A stretch of DNA of 64,000 nucleotides from Fluviicoccus keumensis (GTDB taxonomy: Bacteria > Pseudomonadota > Gammaproteobacteria > Pseudomonadales > Moraxellaceae), in the NCBI RefSeq assembly GCF_004217445.1, contig NZ_SHKX01000013.1:124001-188000 (forward strand), given 5' to 3'. Below the pieces are notes generated by a model. The model ran no database searches. It had not been told where the DNA came from and saw nothing but the letters and a program-made list of their open reading frames with translations. Positions 7,779 through 15,937 of this stretch are shown piece after piece (the stretch's first letter is position 1; each line of letters begins with the position of its first letter). Both the position numbers and the translations under genes were made by a program.

Positions 7779-10316
7779 TTACAGCGCCATCAGGCTGTTG
7801 TCGGTGAACTTGGCCACCGGCAGACCGTTGAGGGTGTAAAGCCAACCGTATTCCTTGCCGTTCAGCTTGATGGCAATCTTGTCCTGAGTATCGACCGCAC
7901 TGACTTCGACGCTGACGCCATCCTTGTTGGTCAGGGTATAAACCGCCTTGCCGCCGATGACTGGCGCGGTCAGGGTCATCTGGTCAGCGCCCAGACGGAA
8001 TGCCGCGGTCAAACCGCCGCCGTCAATCGCCGTACGCTTGGCCGTGATCGTTGCATCCAGATCCACCGGAGTAGCGCCGGACAGCTTCACCTTGGTGGTC
8101 AGGCTGATCGTGCCCTTGCCGAAATGGGTGGCGTCTTCAAACAGCTCGTTGCCTTCAAGCAACGTCCCGTTGGCGGCGGTCGCGGTTGTGTTGGCGGTCA
8201 GACCGGTCAGCACCGGCTGGTAATAGCCTTCGCCGGTCACAAACACTTGCAGTTGGTAAGGGGTGTAACCCAAGCTCAGGAGGGCGCTCAGCGATTCGGA
8301 AACGGTGGTCTTGCCAAAGCAGCCCAGCAACCAGTCGCCGAAAGGCGCATTCGGGTAAGAAGCGATCAGGCAGGTCGGGCTTAATGCCGCCATTTTCAAC
8401 GTCAGCGTGGGAGAGCCGCCCCAGGCGTTATCCGAGACAAACAAGCCGGTCGAGGCCGTCAGGGTCGCCTGGTTGGCAAGCGTGTTGTACTGATAGGTGA
8501 ACAGGTTGCTGCGCACATGCCCCGGCAACGGCGACACCTTGGGATTGGAACCGGTCAGGTCGATGGAAGCGCTGGCGTCCATGCTGTTGAGGCCGTCATT
8601 GCTGGTGAATATCCCCTTCATCTGCGCCAGGGTCGGCAAAGGCCACGCCCGCTGGCCGCCGCCGTGCGAGACATCCAGCATGCCCTGCACCACATTCAGG
8701 CTCATCGTGCCGCTGAAGCGGGAAAATTCGGTCGCTGGCGCATTCAACGCGGTCAACATCATCTGATCCAATTTCGCGGTTATCGCGGTCGGCAACTCCG
8801 GATTCAGACCGTCCATATCTAGCTGCCGGTCAGCGAAGGTCTTCGCGGTCGGGAAGGTCACTTGGATATGACTGGACGTCAGCGCCGGAATGGTTAGAGC
8901 TACATCGCCGCTCTTGATCGAAGCGTTGGCCAGCAAGGACAGGGTGTAGGTATTCGTCGATACCGCATCACCCGGATAGCTCAGCTTCAGGTTGGTGACG
9001 GTAAACCCTTTTGGAGTGTCCAGCACCCAAGTCGTGCCGTTCCATGATGAAGTCGTGGGTTTCACCACCAGCTCCCCACTGAGGCTGACGGAATTGTCAG
9101 CCGTATTGACTACAAGCCGGACATCATTCTGGGCGGTAACTGGAAAACGAGGATTCCTAGTGGCATCCAGCATGGCCTGCACTTCAGGAACGGTGAACGT
9201 CTTGCTGGCCGTACCGGCTTCGGCGGCTTGCAGCAACAGGTTAAAGGCCGCGACGGTTGCCTGGGAAATCAGGCCGTTTTCCGTCGCCATGGTGTCAATG
9301 GTATGGATTTTCGCCCGGAAACCGTCGACGGCGCTCTGGTCATCCAGCGTCCGCAGTTGCGCCGCCAGTTGCCCCGCCGATGTCACAAAAGCCTTGGCCT
9401 TCGCCAGATCGGCGGCGCCCGACGTATCCGAAGGCGTCGCCGTGGTATTGCCGGTCGTCAGTTCGGCCACCTGGATATTTTCGGCCAGCGCGGTCGAAAT
9501 CAGGCTGTTGATACCCGCCACCTTGCCGGAATTGACCACATCCTGCGCCGCACGCAGCACATCAGCCAGATCCAGACCGGCCGAGCCGCTGCTGGGCAAT
9601 TGGCCGCCATTGGCGTTCAGCAGCGCCACCAGCCCGTCCAGCTTCGTGCCGATACCGCCGACCGACCCGGCCAACTGACCGATGGCCGCATTCAGCAGGG
9701 CATAACGCTGCGCATCCAGCCCCTTGGTGGACAAATCCAGCGAGGCGTCGGCGGGCTGGGTCGCGTTCAGGGCGGGCAGGTCGAACAAGTCCTGGATCTG
9801 TGTCAGCGCCGCATCAATGTTGGTGGCGGTCAGATGTCCCGGCTTGTTCAGCGCGAATTGCGCCGCCAGATGCGTGAACGGCGTGATCGCGCTGTTGATG
9901 ACGCCGCCCGGCAGGCCTGACAGCACCGACGTCAGGGTCAACCCCGGATTCGCAACATCCTGCCCGAAGCCCACACCGCCGCCACAACCGGCGGGAATAT
10001 CACAGGTCATCTTGGTATCGGCGTCACCGCTCATTTCCAGCAGCACCGGCCCGGTATAGCCGCTCACCACAATGCTGTATTTTCCGTCCGCTCCGGTGCG
10101 AACCGTCTTGATCAGGTCCCCTTTCGTGCCGTCTGCCTTGACCTGGAAGGCTGTGACAATCGCATTCTTGAACGTGCCTTTGCTGGCCGTTCCGGAAATC
10201 GTGGTAGACACCGGAGCGGGCGAGCTGGAGCCGCCACCGCCGCCGCAGGCAGCCAGCAGCAATACCGCGGCCAGTGGGAGAAGCTTGAGCTTGGAATTCA
10301 GGGCATTGGGGAGCAT
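7779..10316 (-). CDS. Large glycine-leader lipoprotein with carboxypeptidase-regulatory-like domain
   Basis: The 845-residue product has a type II signal peptide with lipobox LLAAC and then a run of glycines (CGGGGGSSSPAP), typical of an outer-membrane-anchored lipoprotein with a flexible tether. Residues about 38-100 (TTISGTASKGTFKNAIVTAF ... GKYSIVVSGYTGPVLLEMSG) look like a carboxypeptidase-regulatory/CnaB-like beta sandwich. A helical, Ala/Leu-rich middle (about 140-350) follows, then a long beta-rich region ending KDGVSVEVSAVDTQDKIA and NGLPVAKFTDNSL. I recognise no enzymatic motif. Its own terminator at 7732 follows. A surface or periplasm-facing structural or binding role is an inference. 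Confidence 0.75.
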   Translation of the reverse strand: MLPNALNSKLKLLPLAAVLLLAACGGGGGSSSPAPVSTTISGTASKGTFKNAIVTAFQVKADGTKGDLIKTVRTGADGKYSIVVSGYTGPVLLEMSGDADTKMTCDIPAGCGGGVGFGQDVANPGLTLTSVLSGLPGGVINSAITPFTHLAAQFALNKPGHLTATNIDAALTQIQDLFDLPALNATQPADASLDLSTKGLDAQRYALLNAAIGQLAGSVGGIGTKLDGLVALLNANGGQLPSSGSAGLDLADVLRAAQDVVNSGKVAGINSLISTALAENIQVAELTTGNTTATPSDTSGAADLAKAKAFVTSAGQLAAQLRTLDDQSAVDGFRAKIHTIDTMATENGLISQATVAAFNLLLQAAEAGTASKTFTVPEVQAMLDATRNPRFPVTAQNDVRLVVNTADNSVSLSGELVVKPTTSSWNGTTWVLDTPKGFTVTNLKLSYPGDAVSTNTYTLSLLANASIKSGDVALTIPALTSSHIQVTFPTAKTFADRQLDMDGLNPELPTAITAKLDQMMLTALNAPATEFSRFSGTMSLNVVQGMLDVSHGGGQRAWPLPTLAQMKGIFTSNDGLNSMDASASIDLTGSNPKVSPLPGHVRSNLFTYQYNTLANQATLTASTGLFVSDNAWGGSPTLTLKMAALSPTCLIASYPNAPFGDWLLGCFGKTTVSESLSALLSLGYTPYQLQVFVTGEGYYQPVLTGLTANTTATAANGTLLEGNELFEDATHFGKGTISLTTKVKLSGATPVDLDATITAKRTAIDGGGLTAAFRLGADQMTLTAPVIGGKAVYTLTNKDGVSVEVSAVDTQDKIAIKLNGKEYGWLYTLNGLPVAKFTDNSLMAL

Positions 10317-10446
10317 GATTCGGTATCCTTGAGTGATTCACGGCACGCACCATTCGGGTGCGCAACCAACAGGTTAGCCTGAAGACGGAAGTCTACGCCT
10401 GTTTCATTTTGATAAATCCATCACGATTATGCAGATGTAACAAGGC

Positions 10447-11322
10447 ATGACGCCCAACCTCCAAGAAAGCCTGCGCCTCTGGCGTCACCCCGATGTCCGC
10501 AACCTCGCCTGGGCGCTGGCCTCCCCCGCCCTGCTGCGGGAATTGCCGGACAGCGCGCATCCGGTGCGCATCCTGGATGACCGTTTCTGGCTGCCGCTGT
10601 TTGCCGCCTACCGCCCCCGGCTGGACGCCCTCGAACGCGATCCTTCACCGCTGGTCGAATTCCTCGCCGCGCACAAGAACCACCGGCTGGGCTACTACTT
10701 CGAATACCTGCTGCTGTTCTGGCTGCAGGACGAGGCCTTCCACCCCTTCCGGCTGATCCGCCACCGCGCCACGATCATGGCGGGCAAGATCACCGTCGGC
10801 GAACTCGACTTCCTGCTCCGCAACACCGACTCCGGCAAGGTGGAACACTGGGAGGCGGCGGTGAAATTCTATCTGGGCCATCCGCCGCTGACCGTCGCCG
10901 GACACTGGATCGGCCCGAACAGCCACGACACGCTGGGCGCGAAGCTGACGCATCTGGCGCGGCAGCAGTTCCGCTTCGACGCCTTTGAAGACCACGTCAT
11001 CGAACAACGCTGCCTGGTGATGAAAGGGCAATTGTTCTATCCGCCGGGACTGACGGAGGAAACGCTGGATTGCCTGTCCGCCGGACATCTGCGCGGGCAA
11101 TGGCGGGACTGGACCAGCTTCCGCGCCGACCCGGCATTCCGGGCGCTGCGCTGGCGTCACGCCGGACGCGATGAATGGCTGGCCGACCAGCAGGCGGCGC
11201 TGCAACTGCCGCTGGCGGCGCCCGAGTCGCTGGCGCACCCGGACTCGGCGCGGCCGGAGCTGTTTATCGGCTTTGATGCGGGCGACGAAGAACAACGGCG
11301 CTGCTTTCTGACTCCGCCCTAG
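10447..11322 (+). CDS. DUF1853 family protein
   Basis: The 291-residue cytosolic protein matches DUF1853 along its length. Seen are RLGYYFEYLLLFWLQDE, then GELDFLLRNTDSGKVEHWEA with VKFYLG, and WIGPNSHDTLGAKLTHLARQQ. The E-x-D ... E-x-K arrangement (GELDFL ... EAAVKF) resembles a PD-(D/E)XK nuclease-type core; that link is my inference. There is no signal peptide or membrane segment. The gene is transcribed divergently from the lipoprotein gene across a 130-bp gap. The start at 10447 has only a weak AAGG ribosome site. Confidence 0.85.
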   Translation: MTPNLQESLRLWRHPDVRNLAWALASPALLRELPDSAHPVRILDDRFWLPLFAAYRPRLDALERDPSPLVEFLAAHKNHRLGYYFEYLLLFWLQDEAFHPFRLIRHRATIMAGKITVGELDFLLRNTDSGKVEHWEAAVKFYLGHPPLTVAGHWIGPNSHDTLGAKLTHLARQQFRFDAFEDHVIEQRCLVMKGQLFYPPGLTEETLDCLSAGHLRGQWRDWTSFRADPAFRALRWRHAGRDEWLADQQAALQLPLAAPESLAHPDSARPELFIGFDAGDEEQRRCFLTPP

Positions 11323-11413
11323 GATTTACCCGGCGATTGGCGCGCCGGGTCAAGCTGCTGAACGCGTCTTGTTGCATTTTTGTCCACCCCAAAAATGTGA
11401 CACGGCACACACC

Positions 11414-12121
11414 ATGATCAAGAAAGCCCTGCTGGCCCTGACGCTGGCCGCCGCCCTGCCGGTTGCCGCGCACGCCGAAAGCGACCTGGAGGAACTGCGC
11501 GGCAGCGACCGCCTCACCAACGAATGGAAGCTGGTGAAGCACGACAAGCTGCGCAACATCAAGGCCTACGCCAAGCTGGAGGACGGCAAGAAGATCCGTT
11601 CGTTCCGCATTGAAGCGGTGATTGACGCGCCGATGGAAGCGGTGGCGCGCGTCGGTTTCGACATCGACAGCTACCAGCGCTGGTACTGGCAACTGCTGGA
11701 CGCCAAGCTGCTGAAGAAGGTCTCGGACCGCGAGTACATCTACTATCTGGTGCATAACGCGCCGGTGGGCAACCCCGACCGTGATGTCATCCTGCGTGCG
11801 GTGGTGGAACCCTACACCGCCCAGAAAGGCTATGCGCAAGTGCGCATCAGCGCCCTGCCCGACTACCTGCCGCCCAAGCCGCCGCTGGTGCGCATGCAGG
11901 CCGAGGACATGGTGGTGAAATACACGCCGCTGGGCAAGAACAAGACCCTGTTCGAGAATGAAGGCTATATCGACCCGGGCGGAAACGCGCCGGTGTGGAC
12001 CGTCAATTTCGTACAACGGCAGGCGCCCTACGCCGCCGTGGTGGGCATGCTGCGCATGGTGCAGTTGCCCGAATACCTCAATTCCGACAAACCCTTGCCC
12101 TACAAGCTGTTCGCCAACTGA
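11414..12121 (+). CDS. Exported START-domain protein
   Basis: The 235-residue product starts at the ATG at 11414; the longer frame from 11369 precedes the signal peptide (MIKKALLALTLAAALPVAAHA). The mature protein shares the framework of the five tandem paralogues at 41319-45338: NEWKLVKHDKLRNIKAYAKL, KKIRSFRIEAVID, YQRWYWQLLDAKLLKKV, NPDRDVILRAVVEP, PPLVRMQAEDMVVKYTPLG and YIDPGGNAPVWTVNFVQRQ. It is therefore a dispersed sixth member of that close group. It should be periplasmic. The helix-grip fold implies a hydrophobic ligand, which the sequence does not identify. It runs convergent to the hydrolase gene with a 12-base gap. Confidence 0.88.
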   Translation: MIKKALLALTLAAALPVAAHAESDLEELRGSDRLTNEWKLVKHDKLRNIKAYAKLEDGKKIRSFRIEAVIDAPMEAVARVGFDIDSYQRWYWQLLDAKLLKKVSDREYIYYLVHNAPVGNPDRDVILRAVVEPYTAQKGYAQVRISALPDYLPPKPPLVRMQAEDMVVKYTPLGKNKTLFENEGYIDPGGNAPVWTVNFVQRQAPYAAVVGMLRMVQLPEYLNSDKPLPYKLFAN

Positions 12122-12133
12122 TTCCGGCCCCGC

Positions 12134-12910
12134 CTAGCGGGTGCCTTCAATGATCAGCTGCGCCACGCCCTTGGGATCATCCCACATCGGCACATGCCCC
12201 CAGCCGCGCGGCTTCAGCCAGCGCGTATGGGCGGGCAGCTCGCCCCGGTTCTGCGAAGCGGCGGTCAGCAGCCAGTCGCGGTCGCCGAAGGCCACGGTCA
12301 GCGGCACGGTGATCTTGCGGCCGTCACGGAACGGCTCCACCGCTTCCAGCGTGTCGTCGAAACCGGGGGCGCGGGCAAAGTTGCGCAGCGACACGATGGC
12401 GTCGCGCGCCGGAATCTTCCAGCCCTGCGAGGTCATCGGCACCGCCATCAGCATCATGCGCAACGGCGGCAGCAGCACCAGCGCCTCGCCCAGCAGCGGA
12501 AAGGTCTGCAGACCCTTGCGCATGATCCTGAACAGCGGCTTCACGTGCGCCGACGCATCCCGTTCCCACAACCCGCCCGGCGACAGCGCCACGACGCTGC
12601 GCGCCAGTCCGCGCCGTGCCGCTTCCATGGCGAAATAACCGCCCAGCGAGTTCCCGGCGAAATCCACCGGTTCATCAATGCCCATTTCATGCAGGCTGTC
12701 CTGCAGGGAGCGGATGATGTTTTCCGCCGTCGGCGGCGTCCCGGCAGGCAGCGGCGGCGTGCGGCCGAATCCCGGCAGGTCAAAGGCGATCACGCGACGT
12801 TGCGCGGCGAGGATCGGCATCACCGGCTTCCAGGCATTGCTGGACATGCCGATGCCGTGCAGCAGGATCAGGGGGCGTCCGGTGCCGCGTTGTTTGTAGT
12901 GCCAGGCCAT
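12134..12910 (-). CDS. Alpha/beta hydrolase
   Basis: The 258-residue single-domain hydrolase has an oxyanion-loop motif LILLHGIGMSSNAW, a nucleophile elbow GNSLGG (Ser about residue 92), an acid Asp in AFGDRDWLL and the catalytic His in PRGWGHVPMWDD. This is a complete Ser-Asp-His triad of the alpha/beta hydrolase fold. There is no signal peptide, so it should be cytosolic. A cap region with LLPPLRMMLMAVPM is hydrophobic, which suggests a lipophilic substrate, but the substrate is not identifiable. It converges with the START gene at 11414, and its 5' side faces the phosphate transporter gene. Confidence 0.88.
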   Translation of the reverse strand: MAWHYKQRGTGRPLILLHGIGMSSNAWKPVMPILAAQRRVIAFDLPGFGRTPPLPAGTPPTAENIIRSLQDSLHEMGIDEPVDFAGNSLGGYFAMEAARRGLARSVVALSPGGLWERDASAHVKPLFRIMRKGLQTFPLLGEALVLLPPLRMMLMAVPMTSQGWKIPARDAIVSLRNFARAPGFDDTLEAVEPFRDGRKITVPLTVAFGDRDWLLTAASQNRGELPAHTRWLKPRGWGHVPMWDDPKGVAQLIIEGTR

Positions 12911-13098
12911 GCGAAGACTCCCGTGAGGCGGAAAGGGACGGCGCGCGCGCCGGAACAGGCTGCGAATCTATTGGCACGAACGTACACTATCAAGTTTCAT
13001 TTGACCTTTTGCGCCAGTTTATTTTCCCGGTCCCGCCACATCAAAGCACATGACGGACGCCGCCATTGCGCCTATGCTCGCGGAAAACACACCGAAAA

Positions 13099-14154
13099 AT
13101 GCTGACGGAGACTTTCCTTCTGGACACCGTGTTCCTGCTGGTCGTGCTGACCATCGTGGCGGTTCTCGCTTTCGACTTCACCAACGGCTTCCATGACGCC
13201 TCCAACATGCTGGCGACGCTGGTGGCCTCGCGCGCCATGACCCCGGCGCAGGCGGCGCTACTGGTCGCCTGCTTCACGCTGCTCGGCCCCATCCTTGGCG
13301 GCACCGCCGTCGCCAACACCATCGGCGGGCTGGTGTCGGTCGAAACGCTGCCGCCGCCGGAGGCCTTGCGCATCGTGCTTTGCGCGGTCGGCGGCGCGGT
13401 CGGCTGGAACCTGCTGACCTGGCGGCTGGGCATTCCCTCGTCTTCGTCGCACGCACTGGTGGGCGGGCTGACCGGCGTGGTCATGGCCGGACCGGGGGCC
13501 GAGCACGTGGCGTGGGGCTTTGCCGAACTGGCGCATGGATACCTGACCGGCGTCACCAAGGTGCTGGCGGCATTGCTGATTTCCCCGGTGGTCGGCTTTG
13601 CCGCCGGGTTCGCCCTGCACCGCCTGATGAATTTCCTGCTGCGCGCCGCCCGCCCCAAGGTCAACCGCCGCCTGCGGCGCGGCCAGTGGGTCACCGCCGC
13701 CGCGCTGGCCTTCTCGCACGGTGCCAACGACGCCCAGAAAGGCATGGGTATCATTACGCTGGTGCTGGTGCTGGGCGGGCAGCTGACGCATTTCCAGGTG
13801 CCGCTGTGGGTGATGTGCCTCAGCGCCGCCGTCATCACCGCCGGGACGCTGCTGGGCGGCTGGCGCATCGTGCGCACGCTCGGCTTCGGCATCTACAAGC
13901 TGCGGCCGCTGCACGGGCTGGATGCGCAACTGGCGTCATCGGGCGTCATCCTCGGCGCGTCGCTGGTGGGCGGCCCGGTGTCCACCACCCATGTCGTCAC
14001 CACCGCGATCATGGGTATTGGCGCGTCCGAGCGCCCCCGCGCGGTACGCTGGTCGGTCGCCGGGGAAATCGCCCTGACCTGGCTGCTGACGCTGCCCGGC
14101 TCCGCCCTGCTGGCCTGCCTGCTGTTCGGGCTGACGCACGCCTTTTTCCACTGA
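13099..14154 (+). CDS. PiT-family inorganic phosphate transporter
   Basis: The 351-residue membrane protein has the duplicated PiT signature. The first copy is FDFTNGFHDASNMLATLVAS, with SSSSHALVGGLTG after it; the second is FSHGANDAQKGMGIITLVL, with GGPVSTTHVVTTAIMG. About ten helices and a cytoplasmic loop (AARPKVNRRLRRGQ) fit the family. I start at the ATG at 13099; an in-frame TTG at 13066 is less likely. The next gene encodes the DUF47/PhoU-like partner, the usual arrangement for low-affinity symport of metal-phosphate. I saw no clear Pho box upstream. Confidence 0.92.
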   Translation: MLTETFLLDTVFLLVVLTIVAVLAFDFTNGFHDASNMLATLVASRAMTPAQAALLVACFTLLGPILGGTAVANTIGGLVSVETLPPPEALRIVLCAVGGAVGWNLLTWRLGIPSSSSHALVGGLTGVVMAGPGAEHVAWGFAELAHGYLTGVTKVLAALLISPVVGFAAGFALHRLMNFLLRAARPKVNRRLRRGQWVTAAALAFSHGANDAQKGMGIITLVLVLGGQLTHFQVPLWVMCLSAAVITAGTLLGGWRIVRTLGFGIYKLRPLHGLDAQLASSGVILGASLVGGPVSTTHVVTTAIMGIGASERPRAVRWSVAGEIALTWLLTLPGSALLACLLFGLTHAFFH

Positions 14155-14169
14155 CTTCGGGAGACTGTC

Positions 14170-14922
14170 ATGACCGCGCCCCGCCCAAGCTTCCTCACCC
14201 GGCTGAAAGCCCGCATTTTCCCCGAAATTCCCGACTTTTACCGGCTGATCAACGAACAGGCGCATCTGGCCGTCGAATGTACGGCGGCGCTGGTCACCTA
14301 CATGCAGTCCGGGCTGGATGAGCACGCCAGCCATGTCAGCGAGCTGGAACATCGCGGCGACCGGATGAAAAACCGCAACATGTCGATCCTGCACCACGCC
14401 TTCGCCACGCCCATCGACCGCGAGGATATCTACCAGGCCGTCGCCGCCATCGACGACATCCTCAACTACGCCAAGACCACCGTCCGCGAAATGCAGGTGC
14501 TGCACCTGGGTCCGGACGAGCATACGCTGGCCATGGCGGTGCTGATGCATCAGGGCGCGCTGGCGCTGGAAAGCGGCTTCGCCAAGCTGGAAAAGACGCC
14601 GCTGGCCGCCGAGGCCGACGCCAGCGCCGCCCACAAGACCGAGCGCAACACCGAGAAGGTCTACCGCAAGGCGCTGGCGGAACTGTTCAACCCCGAGCAC
14701 TACCTGCTGACCCTGACCGCGCAGCAGAAGCAGGACGCGGAGGCGCTGGGCGTGCTGACCACGGCGATGAGCGCGGCGGAAAGCGCGGGCATCACCCCGG
14801 CCGTCGGTTTCATGCTGGAAATCCTGAAACGGCGCGAGGTTTACCGGCACATGTCGAACGGCGCCGACCGCGTGGCGCGGGCGGCGGAAGTGCTGCATGA
14901 CATTGTGGCGAAGGTGGGGTGA
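14170..14922 (+). CDS. DUF47/PhoU-like Pit accessory protein
   Basis: The 250-residue all-helical protein belongs to the DUF47 family, a cytosolic PhoU-like helix bundle that accompanies Pit transporters. Seen are PEIPDFYRLINEQAHLAVEC, SELEHRGDRMKNRNMSILHH, and TPIDREDIYQAVAAIDDILN, with the D/E-rich metal-cluster-type motifs of PhoU proteins. It starts 15 bases after the transporter gene with a GGGAG-type ribosome site, so the two form one operon. It probably modulates phosphate uptake. The end overlaps no gene; glyQ starts 49 bases later. Confidence 0.9.
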   Translation: MTAPRPSFLTRLKARIFPEIPDFYRLINEQAHLAVECTAALVTYMQSGLDEHASHVSELEHRGDRMKNRNMSILHHAFATPIDREDIYQAVAAIDDILNYAKTTVREMQVLHLGPDEHTLAMAVLMHQGALALESGFAKLEKTPLAAEADASAAHKTERNTEKVYRKALAELFNPEHYLLTLTAQQKQDAEALGVLTTAMSAAESAGITPAVGFMLEILKRREVYRHMSNGADRVARAAEVLHDIVAKVG

Positions 14923-14971
14923 GGGGCTCTATACTAGCCCTCTTTTTTCGACCCCCCTTCCGGGCATAACA

Positions 14972-15937
14972 ATGACCACCAACAGCATTCCCCAAGCCAT
15001 CGGCACCTTCCAGGGGCTGATCCTGGCCCTGCAGAACTACTGGGCCGAACAGGGCTGCGTCATCCTGCAACCCTACGACATGGAAATGGGCGCCGGCACC
15101 TTCCATACCGCCACCTTCCTGCGCGCCCTCGGCCCGGAAACGTGGAACGCTGCCTACGTGCAGCCTTCCCGCCGTCCCGCCGACGGCCGCTACGGCGAAA
15201 ACCCCAACCGCCTGCAGCACTACTACCAGTTCCAGGTCGTCCTGAAGCCGAACCCCGCCAACATCCAGGAACTGTACCTGAACTCGCTGCGCACCATCGG
15301 CATCGACCCCGCCGTCCACGACATCCGCTTCGTGGAAGATAACTGGGAGTCGCCGACGCTGGGCGCGTGGGGCCTGGGCTGGGAAGTCTGGCTGAACGGC
15401 ATGGAAGTCACCCAGTTCACCTACTTCCAGCAAGTGGGCGGCGTCGAGTGCTACCCGGTCACCGGCGAAATCACCTACGGTCTGGAACGGCTGGCCATGT
15501 ACCTGCAGGGCGTCGATTCGGTCTATGACCTCACCTGGACCGACGGCCCCTTCGGCAAGGTCACCTACGGCGATGTCTTCCACCAGAACGAAGTGGAACA
15601 ATCCACCTTCAACTTCGAGCACGCCAACGTCGACAAGCTGTTCGAGCTGTTTGACTTCTACGAAAGCGAAGCCAACCGCCTGATGGCGCTGCCGCAACCG
15701 CTGCCGCTGCCCGCCTACGAAATGGTGATCAAGGCCTCGCACAGCTTCAACCTGCTGGACGCCCGCCGCGCCATCTCCGTCACCGCCCGCCAGCAGTACA
15801 TCCTGCGCGTGCGGCAACTGGCCCGTGCCGTGGCTTCCAGCTACCTGCACGCCCGCGCCCGCCTGGGCTTCCCCATGGCCCCCGACAACCTGCGGGATGA
15901 AGTATTGGCGAAACTGGCTGCGGAGGCTGCACAATGA
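14972..15937 (+). CDS. glyQ: Glycyl-tRNA synthetase alpha subunit
   Basis: The 321-residue catalytic subunit of the bacterial alpha2beta2 glycyl-tRNA synthetase activates glycine and charges tRNA-Gly in the cytosol. Diagnostic sequence includes TFQGLILALQNYWAEQGCVI, ETWNAAYVQPSRRPADGRYG, ENPNRLQHYYQFQVVLKPNP and LEVTQFTYFQQ-type segments. I start at the ATG at 14972, giving the family's usual N-terminus; the frame is open upstream to 14897 across the end of the DUF47 gene. The stop overlaps the glyS start as ATGA, so the two subunits are translationally coupled. Confidence 0.97.
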   Translation: MTTNSIPQAIGTFQGLILALQNYWAEQGCVILQPYDMEMGAGTFHTATFLRALGPETWNAAYVQPSRRPADGRYGENPNRLQHYYQFQVVLKPNPANIQELYLNSLRTIGIDPAVHDIRFVEDNWESPTLGAWGLGWEVWLNGMEVTQFTYFQQVGGVECYPVTGEITYGLERLAMYLQGVDSVYDLTWTDGPFGKVTYGDVFHQNEVEQSTFNFEHANVDKLFELFDFYESEANRLMALPQPLPLPAYEMVIKASHSFNLLDARRAISVTARQQYILRVRQLARAVASSYLHARARLGFPMAPDNLRDEVLAKLAAEAAQ

